The notes below the pieces were generated by a model. That model had not been told where the DNA came from. It saw only the letters and a program-made list of their open reading frames with translations, and searched no databases. From Psychroflexus salarius (GTDB taxonomy: Bacteria > Bacteroidota > Bacteroidia > Flavobacteriales > Flavobacteriaceae): a stretch of DNA of 64,000 nucleotides. The DNA lies in the NCBI RefSeq assembly GCF_900129035.1, contig NZ_FQTW01000003.1:186001-250000 (forward strand), read 5' to 3'. Below, piece after piece: positions 9,101 to 17,985 of this stretch; positions within the stretch are counted from its first letter, which is position 1; each line of letters starts with the position of its first letter. The position numbers and the translations under genes are program-made.

Positions 9101-9621
9101 TCACCTGAGATTTGAAGGTCTAATTCAGATTGTACAACAGCATTTTGATTATTGCCAACAATTAAAGAACGTGATAAGTTTCCTGATGTTTGTAAGCCTG
9201 AAAACGGATTTTTAAGCTTGGCTTTTGGTGTTTGTAGTTGAAGGTCAACAAGTTTTGTATTTGTATTGGCCGAATTAGGTAAAATATAACTTGAATCTAC
9301 TGCAGTTGTATTTAGATAAAACAATTTTGGGTATCGTGCATAATAAACATATAATTTTGATGCTTGTTGAATTAAACTAGGCTTTAAACGAAGCTCTGCT
9401 TTTGGGAAATCAACTTGATATAATTCATCTGAAACTGTTTCGCCATCTAAGTATTTCAGTTGAAATTGATAAGAAGAAATGCTAACACTATCGAGTTTTA
9501 CTAATTCTTTAGTTGTAATTTCCTTTGAGAAAAAGCGGTATGAAGTTTCATCTTGTGCGTAATTGGTGCACATGACAAGACTTAAAAGTAAACCTAAAAA
9601 TAACCGCATTTTAGTTAGCAT
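6184..9621 (-). CDS. Very large predicted outer-membrane protein, unknown
   Basis: A 1145-residue protein with a Sec signal peptide (cleavage near residue 22, after NYAQ). A second in-frame ATG lies at 9609. The N-terminal ~350 residues hold ordered segments: SGNLSRSLIVGNNQNAVVQ, a GDIDLY motif, and YIIDYNAGEVIFN followed by MRIIVEYQ, patterns recurring in large Bacteroidota surface proteins. The remaining ~650 residues alternate hydrophobic and polar residues with many aromatic-ending strands and finish in an aromatic terminus (LRAFF), as expected for an outer-membrane beta-barrel assembled by BamA. No enzymatic motif was recognised. It is probably conserved in the family, but I cannot assign a function. 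It may share an operon direction with the S9 peptidase but is separated from it by 129 bp. Confidence 0.75.
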   Translation of the reverse strand: MLTKMRLFLGLLLSLVMCTNYAQDETSYRFFSKEITTKELVKLDSVSISSYQFQLKYLDGETVSDELYQVDFPKAELRLKPSLIQQASKLYVYYARYPKLFYLNTTAVDSSYILPNSANTNTKLVDLQLQTPKAKLKNPFSGLQTSGNLSRSLIVGNNQNAVVQSELDLQISGELANDLRINASIRDANLPSQAGGYTQNLNEFDQIFIELEAKNWAIRAGDIDLYSESRFAAYTKRVQGLRIKANFDDEGSNAAFAAAALVRGVFKRSEIQAQEGNQGPYKLVGTNGEQYILIVSGSESVFVNGTKLKRGENADYIIDYNAGEVIFNANYPIDSRMRIIVEYQVAEQNYSRVIATTGGQLETNQLRLAASVYHESDLKNQPLQQSLTETQVDFLQLAGDDQSLMFAPSATPAEYNENRILYRQENVNGEIIYVFSNNPEDELFNVRFTNVGENQGNYVVSDQEAITTIFEYVAPVNGIPQGSYEPIVRLIAPTQLQIGNISGSYQTFKHQDIKFELSASRNDENLYSTLDDDNNEGIAAHVELNQSLLTADSLNPHDLKLTGQIDFIDQNYQSIERLYNVEFNRDWNIETPLNANQNYYRIGSAYNFNAQLKARYAFEKLQFGEFYDGQKHIFSTQSQFKKLQFNARGSYLETESQSLETEFFRLFSSAEYSLNKTWVGTSFDTERNELLDVETQEYSNLSQGFAAYSAYVGVGDSTKVYSKLSYTFRENDSLRQNKLQRVNSSHNFSLESTLIKQKNTNLSLFGRWRKLQFNQQNIPDETSVNGRLRYTQSLFNSALNLTTAYETNSGNIARQAFTYVEVEPGQGQYTWIDYNANEIQELNEFEVAQFQDQARYIRVLLPNQNFVRTNRNRFSQQVQVDFKRFANTERPLKFLSHFYNQTSLIIDQQVERDGSGIKLNPFTSSGEQLIGQNNVIRNSLFFNRGLRKYSTTYNFNLSESKNLLIVGLQSQLNRLHELQFQHEIKELWLFTLNQKLTQSEQASANFENRNFKIDGFQVSPKFSYLPAGNKQFDVFYSFKNAETSLGEFALLEQHELGLSFNVNNQQKYSLRGELKYIKNAFEGNANSPVAFQLLEGLQPDDNFTWSLFLQKRLSNFLDVNITYLGRKTPQNATIHTGNIQLRAFF

Positions 9622-9750
9622 CGCTTTATGAGAACGAAAATACGGCTTATCAAGTATTGACCGTATAAAAATCAGTTTGAAAAGTTAAGCCTTGATTTAA
9701 GTTTCGTTTTTTTTAGTCTTAAAAGCGGTTGCCATTAAATATGCTATGGA

Positions 9751-12090
9751 CTATTGACCGATTGTTGTTTCAAAAAGTTTTAAAATACGTTTATATTCAT
9801 CTGTCCAACTACTGGGTTGAGTGAAACCGTGGCCTTCAACTGGGTAAACAGCCATTTCCCAATTGTCTTTTTTTAATTCAATTAAGCGTTGTGAAAGCCT
9901 CACCACATCTTGAAAATGCACGTTTGTATCTACCATACCGTGAGCGATTAATAATGGATCTTCTAAACCCTCAGCAAAGTAAATTGGTGATGAACGTCTG
10001 TAGGCTATTGGGTCCAGATGAGGTTCATTTAATATATTTTTGGTATAGGTATGATTATAATGCGCCCAATCGGTCACCGAACGCAAAGCCGCACCAGCAG
10101 CAAAACTTTCAGCTTCGTTAAATAATGCCATTAAGGTGATAAACCCACCATAACTACCGCCGTAGATGCCAATTTTTTCGGGGTTAATATTAAAATTTTC
10201 AACTAAGTATTGAGCGCCATCAACTTGGTCACTTAAATCTTTTCCGCCCATGTGACGGTAAATTCCTGTTCGCCAATCACGCCCATAGCCAGCACTTCCT
10301 CGATAATCAATATCTAGAACGGTGTAACCTAAATCAGCCAAAAGGTTATGAAACATATATTCTCTAAAATAGCTAGACCACCAATGGTGGGCATTTTGTA
10401 AATAGCCAGCACCATGTACAAAAATGACAGCAGCATTATTAGCTTGCTCAGTTTTTGGTTGGTATAATCTTGCGTATGGTTTTTGACCATCTTGCGCTGT
10501 GAATTGAATTAACTCTGGTGTACGCCAGTTATAAGCCTTAAATGCATCAGACTGTCCGTTGGTAAGCTTTTTGGGTTTAGCATTAGAGCGATTACGTTTT
10601 AAATACAATTCCCAAGGCGTATTTGCATTAGAATATCGAATGGCTAAGTATTTTTCGTCTGGTGATAAGCTCACTTCGTTGCGACCTTTCATTTGGGTAA
10701 GTTGTTTTTGTTCTCCACCAAAAACAGGCATTTTGTAATAATGGCGTTCGCCAGGATGTATTTTTGATGAAGTGAAGTACCAATGTTTACCGTTCTTAGA
10801 GAGTTTCGGATTAAACACTTCGTAGCGACCTTTGGTTAAAGCGGTTTGTTGTTTGTTGTAGGTATTATGAAGGTATAAGTGTGAAAACCCACTTGCTTCA
10901 GATTGATAATAAATGTGTTTGTGGTCTGGTAACCAACCTAAAACGCCACCATTGTAATAGGCATTTATTCCTGGGCCGCCAATCCAAGCCTCATCATGTT
11001 GATGGTCTAAGGCTTCTAATTGACCAGTTTTTAAATCAATTAAACTGATGTAACGGTCTTTGTTATCTTGTGTTCTAATATCTACCACGGCTCGTTTTGA
11101 GTCACCTGAAAAATAAACTTCAGAATAGGTAACCGATCTTGGTTCTTCTTTCCATTCGCGGTTGGGATATTCTTTTGTGTATTCAGGTAATTGCGAGATT
11201 TTAGGTAAGTTAGTTGGGTCTATTTTTGTGACCTCATGTGTTTTGGTATGATAAAGGTATAAAGCTGTTTTACGATCTTGATCGCCAACTTTAGATCGAG
11301 CTGGCAGATTTTTAGTATAACCTGAGGCATCAATAAAATCAGGAACTGAAGTCATTTTACTAGAACTTGGCACATAAGTTTGGAAGCTGATGTAATGCCC
11401 ATCTTTACTGATATTAAAATTATAAGCACGTTCATTTCCTAAATAAAAGGGCTTTACAGAAGTATTGTTTTGTTCACGATAAGTTTTACGAGATTCTTCA
11501 GCTTTAACTTGTTGTTGAACTTCAGCGAGTAACTTTAAATTCTCTGATCTTAACCAGGCTTCTTTTTCGTTAAGTTGATCTTGATCTTGAGGCGCTTTTC
11601 CTTCAGTTAAAAAACTTAATTGTTGCACTTTAAAGTTCTCTAATTCTAGTTTGTATACATTTCCATCAATTACAAAACCGATGGCGTTTTTGGTTAAAAA
11701 TTGAGGCGATGAAATGCGTTGAGGTAAGTCTAATAATAATTTTTGTTCATTTTTTTTAATCACATAATGAAACAAATTGCCATTACGTGTAAATACTTTT
11801 TCAGTGTGTTTTGCGTTTGAAACAGCGTTTTGTGGTATAAGTTGAGAAGCGTCAGTTGGATTAACTTCAGTAATGGTTTTTTGCTTCAAATTGAACGAAT
11901 ACAAAGAATCGGTTTCATTTTGTTCTGGATTATAGTTGAAGTATATTTTTTCAGATTGTTGTCCCCAATTTATTTGGCTAGGAAAATAGCCCATCCAATT
12001 GGGATTTTGAATAATTTTTTCTACGCTTAAAGGTGTTTGCGCTTGGGTTAAACAAACGGCTAAAAGTAAAATGTACCAGAACTGCTTCAT
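9751..12090 (-). CDS. S9 family (prolyl oligopeptidase/DPP-like) serine peptidase
   Basis: A 779-residue exported peptidase: signal peptide (about residues 1-17, ending LTQAQ), then a beta-propeller-like region to about residue 530 (segments such as NFNISKDGHYISFQTY and EVSLSPDEKYLAIRYSN). A C-terminal alpha/beta-hydrolase domain follows. The triad is visible: Ser at about 646 in GGSYGG, Asp at about 721 in HGMVDTN and His at about 754 in EGHGF. The family removes dipeptides or acylated residues from oligopeptides; the precise specificity cannot be read from sequence. It probably works in the periplasm in peptide utilisation. Confidence 0.92.
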   Translation of the reverse strand: MKQFWYILLLAVCLTQAQTPLSVEKIIQNPNWMGYFPSQINWGQQSEKIYFNYNPEQNETDSLYSFNLKQKTITEVNPTDASQLIPQNAVSNAKHTEKVFTRNGNLFHYVIKKNEQKLLLDLPQRISSPQFLTKNAIGFVIDGNVYKLELENFKVQQLSFLTEGKAPQDQDQLNEKEAWLRSENLKLLAEVQQQVKAEESRKTYREQNNTSVKPFYLGNERAYNFNISKDGHYISFQTYVPSSSKMTSVPDFIDASGYTKNLPARSKVGDQDRKTALYLYHTKTHEVTKIDPTNLPKISQLPEYTKEYPNREWKEEPRSVTYSEVYFSGDSKRAVVDIRTQDNKDRYISLIDLKTGQLEALDHQHDEAWIGGPGINAYYNGGVLGWLPDHKHIYYQSEASGFSHLYLHNTYNKQQTALTKGRYEVFNPKLSKNGKHWYFTSSKIHPGERHYYKMPVFGGEQKQLTQMKGRNEVSLSPDEKYLAIRYSNANTPWELYLKRNRSNAKPKKLTNGQSDAFKAYNWRTPELIQFTAQDGQKPYARLYQPKTEQANNAAVIFVHGAGYLQNAHHWWSSYFREYMFHNLLADLGYTVLDIDYRGSAGYGRDWRTGIYRHMGGKDLSDQVDGAQYLVENFNINPEKIGIYGGSYGGFITLMALFNEAESFAAGAALRSVTDWAHYNHTYTKNILNEPHLDPIAYRRSSPIYFAEGLEDPLLIAHGMVDTNVHFQDVVRLSQRLIELKKDNWEMAVYPVEGHGFTQPSSWTDEYKRILKLFETTIGQ

Positions 12091-12157
12091 AAGTTTTTTA
12101 TTTAAAATAAAGGCTTAAAAATACGCAAAGCGATTATATTTAAGCAAAATTTAAATT

Positions 12158-13030
12158 ATGACGTCAAAAACAGCTTTTCGTTTAATCTCACTCGTGGTGT
12201 TTTGTGTCACTCAGCTAAGTTTTAGTCAGCATAAACAAGCTTATCAGCTTTATAATTCAAATGGTCAAAACCTTGACTATAAAAAAATGATTGATAGTTT
12301 AGCGACAGCTGATGTTGTACTGTTTGGAGAATTTCATAACAACGCTATAGCACATTGGCTACAAATTGAAGTGACTAAAGATTTACACCAAAACAACTTA
12401 AATATGGTTTTGGGTGCCGAAATGTTTGAAGCCGACCAACAACCTGCCATTGATGCTTATTTAAGCAAAGCATTAAATGTGAAACAACTTAAAGATAGCA
12501 TTAAGTTATGGCCAAATTTTAAAACAGATTATAAGCCTTTACTTGACTTCGCTCAGCAAAATGAACTTGACTTTATAGCGACTAATATTCCGCGTCGCTT
12601 TGCGAGTAATGTTTATAAAAAAGGCGGTTTTTCAAGTCTTGATAGTTTAACTCAACAGCAATTAAAATGGGTGGCGCCACGCCCAATTTTATTTGATCCT
12701 GAATTGCCAGGCTATAAAGCTATGCTAGAAATGATGGGCGATCATGCAAGTGTAGATATGGTAAAAGCCCAAGCCATTAAAGACGCCACGATGGCGCACT
12801 TTATTTTAAAAAACACCCAAGCTAATCAAGTGTTTTTACATTTTAATGGGAGTTACCATTCTAATAATTTTGATGGAATTTATTGGTACCTCAAACAACA
12901 TCAACCTGAAATAAACATTCTTACTATTACAACTGTTGAGCAAGCTAAAATTAACCAGCTTGATGCTGAAAACAAACAACTGGCTAATTTTATTATTTGC
13001 GTAGATGAAGATGTCACGAAAACTTATTAA
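12158..13030 (+). CDS. ChaN-like (DUF399) exported protein
   Basis: A 290-residue protein with a signal peptide (about residues 1-24, ending LSFSQ) and a ChaN/DUF399 domain. The conserved start is DVVLFGEFHNNAIAHWLQ, followed by LGAEMFEADQQPAIDAYL, then the HFNGSYHS segment near the C-terminus. ChaN proteins (haem-binding/iron-uptake-linked, related to the Tiki/TraB fold) have been linked to haem binding in Campylobacter; a metal-dependent hydrolase role has been proposed for the superfamily. There is no lipobox cysteine, so this version is probably periplasmic rather than a lipoprotein. Confidence 0.8.
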   Translation: MTSKTAFRLISLVVFCVTQLSFSQHKQAYQLYNSNGQNLDYKKMIDSLATADVVLFGEFHNNAIAHWLQIEVTKDLHQNNLNMVLGAEMFEADQQPAIDAYLSKALNVKQLKDSIKLWPNFKTDYKPLLDFAQQNELDFIATNIPRRFASNVYKKGGFSSLDSLTQQQLKWVAPRPILFDPELPGYKAMLEMMGDHASVDMVKAQAIKDATMAHFILKNTQANQVFLHFNGSYHSNNFDGIYWYLKQHQPEINILTITTVEQAKINQLDAENKQLANFIICVDEDVTKTY

Positions 13031-13038
13031 AAGTGTTG

Positions 13039-13067
13039 TTTGATATATTATTTCTAGCGTAATTTTG
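13039..13067 (+). promoter_or_regulatory. Promoter of 2OG-Fe(II) oxygenase gene
   Basis: TTTG (13039-13042), a 17-bp spacer and TAATTTTG (13060-13067) fit the Bacteroidota consensus well. Transcription should start near 13072, about 29 nt before the ATG at 13101. Confidence 0.6.
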
Positions 13068-13100
13068 CGCGCCATCTTTTTAATTGATGGTGTAATATAA

Positions 13101-13742
13101 ATGACAAAATCTTTACTTTCTGAATTAGTTTCAGCTAAAACCAATTCAACTTACGAAGCTATTATTAATGATTTACAATTGAAGCACTTCAGTTGTGTAG
13201 ACCATTTTTTTAAACCAGAGTTGATCAATCAACTTCGGCAACAGTTACTTGACAAATATCAACAAGACGATTTAAAAAAAGCAGCAATTGGTAATCGCAC
13301 AAACGAAACGATTATTAACTCTATACGTGGCGATTATATTCAATGGATTAATCACCAATCTAAAAATACCATTGAAGCGGCTTTTTTTAATAAAATTAAT
13401 CAGTTTATAGAATACCTCAACCGTACTTGTTTTATGGGGATCTTACATCGTGAATTTCACTATGCCGTATATCCTGAAGGCACATTTTATAAACGGCATT
13501 TAGACAGCTTTCAAAGTGATCAACGCCGAAAATTATCGATGGTTTTGTATTTAAATGATCATCACTGGAGCATTAAAAATGGCGGTGAATTAGTTATTTA
13601 TACCCACCAAAACACTACTGAAACAATTATTCCAAAACCAGGAAGACTAGTCGTTTTTGAAAGCCAGTTGCTCGAACATGAGGTTAAAAAAGTTAATAGC
13701 GGAAAGCGACTTAGTATTACAGGTTGGCTGAAAACACGTTAA
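13101..13742 (+). CDS. 2-oxoglutarate/Fe(II)-dependent oxygenase
   Basis: A 213-residue protein with a prolyl-4-hydroxylase-like domain. The metal triad is visible: HLD in FYKRHLDSFQ (about residue 133) and a distal His in LLEHEV (about 193). The 2OG-binding Arg follows in GKRLSITGWLK. It also has the typical RKLSMVLYLN strand. It hydroxylates an unidentified substrate, probably a protein or peptide residue. A perfect promoter lies upstream, so it is likely monocistronic. Its stop overlaps the convergent ABC exporter gene by four bases. Confidence 0.85.
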   Translation: MTKSLLSELVSAKTNSTYEAIINDLQLKHFSCVDHFFKPELINQLRQQLLDKYQQDDLKKAAIGNRTNETIINSIRGDYIQWINHQSKNTIEAAFFNKINQFIEYLNRTCFMGILHREFHYAVYPEGTFYKRHLDSFQSDQRRKLSMVLYLNDHHWSIKNGGELVIYTHQNTTETIIPKPGRLVVFESQLLEHEVKKVNSGKRLSITGWLKTR

Positions 13743-15517
13743 GCATCAAATTGAATTGAGCTTAATTTTTTATACAACCCATTTTCTTGTTGAAGCAAAT
13801 CTTCATGTGTACCTTTTTCTATAATTTGCCCATTTTCGAGGACCAAAATTTGATCAGCATTTTTTATGGTTGAAAGGCGATGCGCAATAACAATCGAGGT
13901 TCGGTTTTTCATTAATTGGTCTAAAGCTTCCTGAACCAATTTTTCAGATTCAGAATCGAGAGAGCTTGTGGCTTCATCTAAAATTAAAAGTTTAGGGTTT
14001 TTAAGTACAGCCCTAGCAATGGCAACGCGTTGTCGTTGGCCACCAGAGAGTTGAACACCGCGTTCACCTACTAAAGTGTTGTATTGGTCAGGAAAACCCA
14101 TAATAAATTCATGTGCGTTGGCACTTTTAGCAGCTTCAATCACTTCATGTTTGCTTGCATTTGGTTTCCCATAAGCAATATTTTCAAAGATGCTGCCGCC
14201 AAATAACAACACATCTTGAGGAACTATAGCCATTTGTTGGCGTAATTCATGTAAACCATAATTTGAAGCAGGTTTACCATCAAATAAAATTTCACCGCTT
14301 TGAGGTTCATAAAATCGTAAAACAAGCGAGGCTAAAGTTGACTTCCCTGAGCCGCTTGGCCCTGCAATGGCAATCGTTTCACCAGAATTGGCTTTAAAAC
14401 TAACGGAAGATAGTACCGGAAATTGAGCTCTTGACGGATAAGCAAAATTAACCTGATTGAATTCAATTTGACCCGAAATAATTTTTTTAGTTTCAGTTGA
14501 AGTTTCAATAGATTCAGGAATTTCATCAATTAAATCAAAAACACGTTCAGTAGCACCAATCGCTTTTTGTATTTGTGCGTATTGAATGGGTAAACCGCCA
14601 ATCGATGCACCAACAAAAATGGTATATAAAATAAAAGTGACTAAATCGGCTTGGCTTAAATCGCCTGTATTTTGAAGTTTAACAGCCTGCCAAACCAGTA
14701 GTACAATGGCACCAAAAATGCAAAAAATAATAAATGATGAAAATGCACCTCGAGCTAAACCGCCTTTAATGGCTATTGCTTTAATTTTGTTGACCGACTT
14801 CTTGTAGCGCTTAATTTCAAACCACTCGTTTGTAAAACTTTTAACGTTGCTAATGCCTTGCAGGCTTTCACCGACAATAGTATTAGATTCAGCCACTTGG
14901 TCTTGGGCTGCTTTTGATAATTTTTTGATGAATTTCCCAAAAAAAACGGCGATAATAGCAAAAACAGGAATGGTTGCAAGCATAAGTAATGAGAGTTCTA
15001 CCGATGTAAAAAACAGCGCCACAATTCCACCAACGACAATAATACTTTGACGTAAAAACTCAGCTAAACCTGTGGTAAATGTATCTTGAATTTGAGAAAT
15101 ATCGGCAGCAACACGTGAGTTTAATTCATTGACTTGACGACTTGAAAAAAATTGCATGGGCATTTTAATCAAGTTATTGTACGTATCTTGTCTAATTGTA
15201 GACAACATGTTTTCAGTAACATTAACAAACAAGACGACTCTAAAAAATGAAAAGACAGCTTGAGCTGTAAATAATCCTAGAAGAATTAATCCCATGCGAT
15301 TAATATCGTCTACAGAAAAATCGGCAGTTTGAATTAAGTCTCCCATTAATTTTGGAAACAATAAGGCGGTAACACCAGTTAGTCCAAGAAAAATCATTCC
15401 TATAATTAATTTCCATTTATGTGGACCGATATATGTAAATAGACGCAAAGAGCGTTTAAGATTGCTAGCACTAAGCTTGGCTTTTGGAAGATCGTTCTGA
15501 GGTTTGCGTTTCGCCAT
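13739..15517 (-). CDS. ABC exporter, fused permease-ATPase (MsbA-like)
   Basis: A 592-residue half-transporter: six transmembrane helices in residues ~35-330, then a nucleotide-binding domain. Walker A is GPSGSGKST at about residue 387, Walker B LLILDEATSSLD, and the signature LSGGQRQRVAIARA. The His switch is IVIAHRLST. It would act as a homodimer exporting a lipid or hydrophobic compound. It resembles MsbA/LmrA-type exporters, but the substrate is unknown. A -7 element (TAAATTTG on the minus strand, 15547-15540) precedes the ATG by 22 nt. Confidence 0.92.
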   Translation of the reverse strand: MAKRKPQNDLPKAKLSASNLKRSLRLFTYIGPHKWKLIIGMIFLGLTGVTALLFPKLMGDLIQTADFSVDDINRMGLILLGLFTAQAVFSFFRVVLFVNVTENMLSTIRQDTYNNLIKMPMQFFSSRQVNELNSRVAADISQIQDTFTTGLAEFLRQSIIVVGGIVALFFTSVELSLLMLATIPVFAIIAVFFGKFIKKLSKAAQDQVAESNTIVGESLQGISNVKSFTNEWFEIKRYKKSVNKIKAIAIKGGLARGAFSSFIIFCIFGAIVLLVWQAVKLQNTGDLSQADLVTFILYTIFVGASIGGLPIQYAQIQKAIGATERVFDLIDEIPESIETSTETKKIISGQIEFNQVNFAYPSRAQFPVLSSVSFKANSGETIAIAGPSGSGKSTLASLVLRFYEPQSGEILFDGKPASNYGLHELRQQMAIVPQDVLLFGGSIFENIAYGKPNASKHEVIEAAKSANAHEFIMGFPDQYNTLVGERGVQLSGGQRQRVAIARAVLKNPKLLILDEATSSLDSESEKLVQEALDQLMKNRTSIVIAHRLSTIKNADQILVLENGQIIEKGTHEDLLQQENGLYKKLSSIQFDA

Positions 15518-15539
15518 AAATAAAGCTGCATTAAAACTG

Positions 15540-15547
15540 CAAATTTA
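15540..15547 (-). promoter_or_regulatory. -7 promoter element of ABC exporter gene
   Basis: Perfect TAAATTTG on the minus strand, 22 nt upstream of the ATG at 15517. No convincing TTG was found at the -33 distance. Confidence 0.4.
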
Positions 15548-15737
15548 AGTTTTCAGTTCAACTATTAAGATAAAGTACACTTAAAACTTCATTAATCTCT
15601 TTTTAATTCTTAATGATTTATTTTTAGTTAAATAAAACAAGATTATCAATTAATAAAGGTGTTAAAATATAAATATTATCAAAATATGAATTTTATTTTA
15701 AGTATATTAATAAAAATTAACTTAAAAAATAAAATTT

Positions 15738-16205
15738 ATGGCAATCAAAAATTTTCAAGCGCAACACATCGGTGAAGTTAATGCTAAGGCTGAGAAAATT
15801 AGCGTTGCTGATTGTATGACTAAAGCGGTGGTTATTATTGAAGAAGGCCAATCGATTATTGAAGTGGTAGAACAGCTTACAAAACATCGTATATCTGGTG
15901 CGCCAGTTGTAAATGAAGATCAACGTTTAACTGGTATTATTTCTGAAGGTGATTGTATTAAGCAAATATCAGATAGTCGGTATTACAATATGCCAATGGA
16001 ACAGACTAAGGTTGAAAACTACATGACCAAAAACCCAGAAACCATAACGCCTGATGTCAATTTATTTGATGCAGCTCAGAAATTTATTGCTACAAAATTT
16101 AGACGATTTCCTGTGGTTGATGAAGGTAAAATTGTGGGTGTTTTGAGTCAAAAAGATGTTTTAAGAACAGCCTTACTTCTCAAAGGTTATAACTGGAAAT
16201 CTTAA
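15738..16205 (+). CDS. Two-CBS-domain protein
   Basis: A 155-residue cytoplasmic protein with two CBS domains (about residues 27-85 and 97-150). Signatures are ISGAPVVNEDQRLTGIISEGD and FRRFPVVDEGKIVGVLSQKDVL. CBS pairs (Bateman modules) bind adenine nucleotides and regulate partner proteins; stand-alone versions have unknown targets. The 220 bp upstream is very AT-rich, without a clear consensus promoter. It converges on the next gene with a 1-bp gap. Confidence 0.88.
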   Translation: MAIKNFQAQHIGEVNAKAEKISVADCMTKAVVIIEEGQSIIEVVEQLTKHRISGAPVVNEDQRLTGIISEGDCIKQISDSRYYNMPMEQTKVENYMTKNPETITPDVNLFDAAQKFIATKFRRFPVVDEGKIVGVLSQKDVLRTALLLKGYNWKS

Positions 16206-16206
16206 T

Positions 16207-16773
16207 TTAAAACCGGTAGCCTAATAAAAGACCGCCTCTAAAAAAGCTGTCGGGTGTTTTTTTGGTATTAAACGCAAATAGTCCGCCACCCAAATGGACT
16301 TGTATAACAATATTATGCTGGGTTAACCATTTATAACCAGCCATAAACCCAAGGCCAAAGTTAGACCAGTTTCCTATTTTTTCACTTTCAGTTAGATTAA
16401 TAAACCTAAAGCGCTCTCCAAGACTAAATTGACTAAAGGCTTCTATAAAGATACCTGTGTGAGATGTTCTCGGCTGTAGAGAATATAAGTAGTTACGATA
16501 AGAAAAGCCTAAAGAAAATTCCTCTTGGTAGTTATTGTTAATCTCGCTATTGAAATTTTTATAAACAAAGGCACCAATACTTTGTTCTTTACCAAGCAAG
16601 TACTCGTAATTAAGCTCGGCTGAAGGCGTCACGAGAGCTTCAAAACCATCGAAACTGAGTTCATGAAACTTGGTTTTGTTAACTTCAACCGAAGTAGAGT
16701 CTTGGGCATAAAAGTTTATACTCAGTAATAAGCTGCAAAGTCCTAGAACTAATTTGAAATTAAGACGTGTCAA
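16207..16773 (-). CDS. Small predicted outer-membrane beta-barrel protein
   Basis: A 188-residue protein with a signal peptide (about residues 1-23, ending NFYAQ). It has alternating amphipathic strands: NYEYLLGKEQSIGAFVY, EFSLGFSYRNYLY, FGLGFMAGYKWL and GGGLFAFNTKK, with a terminal GGLLLGYRF. The final aromatic residue and strand pattern indicate an eight-stranded outer-membrane barrel, resembling DUF3575-type proteins. Function unknown. It stands alone between a CBS gene and a histone-deacetylase-family gene. Confidence 0.72.
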   Translation of the reverse strand: MTRLNFKLVLGLCSLLLSINFYAQDSTSVEVNKTKFHELSFDGFEALVTPSAELNYEYLLGKEQSIGAFVYKNFNSEINNNYQEEFSLGFSYRNYLYSLQPRTSHTGIFIEAFSQFSLGERFRFINLTESEKIGNWSNFGLGFMAGYKWLTQHNIVIQVHLGGGLFAFNTKKTPDSFFRGGLLLGYRF

Positions 16774-16827
16774 GTTTCACATGATTTAAATTACTTGATA
16801 CTATAACTTAAAATTCAGGTTATTATT

Positions 16828-17736
16828 TTAATAATATATATTTTGTGTGATGCGATAGGTATTGGCGTGGGCTTCAATAATATGTTTGATGTCTTTAGAA
16901 TAGCCGCCGCCCATACTAACTTCTACAGGGATGTTGTGGCTTTTGCATAAGTTTAAAACGTATTCGTCGCGGTTTTTGCAGCCTTGAATACTACAACCGA
17001 GTTTCCCTAATTTGTCTGTTGCCAATATATCGACGCCCGATAAGTAGAAGATAAAATCTGGTTGAAGCTTTTTAATGAGTTGAGGTAAGTGTGCTTTTAA
17101 AGTAGTTAAAAAACGATCGTCGTTAGTATCGTTTTCTAAAGCAATATCAAGATTTGAAGTTTCTTTCTTGAAGGGGTAATTGCTTTTACCATGCATTGAA
17201 AAAGTAAAGACGCGGTCATCGTTTTTAAAAATTTGAGCAGTGCCGTTGCCTTGATGCACATCTAAATCAATAATTAAGATTTGTTTTGCTAAATGGTTGT
17301 TTAATAGGTAATAAGCACCAACTGCTTGATCATTAATCATGCAGAAAGCTTCGCCATGACTGCGATAAGCGTGGTGAGTACCGCCTGCAATATTCATAGC
17401 AATGCCATTTTTTAATGCAAAGTTGCAAGCTTGAATGGTGCCGTTAGTAATAAGGCGTTCCCGCTCAACAAGTTCTGCCGATAACGGAAAACCAATTTTA
17501 CGCGCTTGTCGTGGTTCTATATCTAGATTGTAGAGATTTGTAATATAGGCTTCGTCGTGCGCCTGTGTGATATAAATTTCGTTTTCTGGTAATATTTGGG
17601 GCTCAAAAAAATGATCCTGTTCGCAAGTTCCTTCGTGTAATAATTGCTTAGGAAGTAAATCATATTTTTCCATTGGGAATCGGTGGCCTTCTGGTAAAGG
17701 ATGCTTGTATATCGGATGGAATGCTATTTTAAGCAT
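16828..17736 (-). CDS. Histone deacetylase/acetoin utilisation family deacetylase
   Basis: A 302-residue zinc hydrolase of the arginase-deacetylase fold. Motifs in order: GGTHHAYRSHGEAFCMINDQAVG, the metal-binding IDLDVHQGNGTA, FSMHGKSNYPF, and FYLSGVDILATDKLGKLG. Bacterial members deacetylate small molecules such as polyamines or acetoin-related compounds; histone substrates are absent here. The frame is open to a TTG at 17754, but the ATG at 17736 (MLKIAFHPIY) gives the family start. It is transcribed alone. Confidence 0.88.
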   Translation of the reverse strand: MLKIAFHPIYKHPLPEGHRFPMEKYDLLPKQLLHEGTCEQDHFFEPQILPENEIYITQAHDEAYITNLYNLDIEPRQARKIGFPLSAELVERERLITNGTIQACNFALKNGIAMNIAGGTHHAYRSHGEAFCMINDQAVGAYYLLNNHLAKQILIIDLDVHQGNGTAQIFKNDDRVFTFSMHGKSNYPFKKETSNLDIALENDTNDDRFLTTLKAHLPQLIKKLQPDFIFYLSGVDILATDKLGKLGCSIQGCKNRDEYVLNLCKSHNIPVEVSMGGGYSKDIKHIIEAHANTYRITQNIYY

Positions 17737-17958
17737 GGTTATTTTTATGTTCAAATTTCATAAAAAAGCGAATTTTAGACTTTTAATTCTTGGTAATTTT
17801 ATGGTAAAATTTATATTGTTTAAGTAAAATTAACTTAGAAACTCAACCTTAAATTTTAGAAATGCATTGTTAGCATTTAGAAAGTTTTAGCGACTTAATA
17901 AAAGAAGTAAAACGATATTTACAAACCTATCTAGAATAACTAATCAATTGTTATGTTG

Positions 17959-17985
17959 AAAGCCGACGTATTATATGTCGGCTTT
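17959..17985. terminator. Rho-independent terminator hairpin
   Basis: A 9-bp perfect stem (AAAGCCGAC with GTCGGCTTT) and a 9-nt loop. On the plus strand it continues into TTTTTA, and on the minus strand into a short U run. It can end the RNase R transcript (minus), but the better U tract is on the plus strand, where no gene is recognised upstream. Confidence 0.7.
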
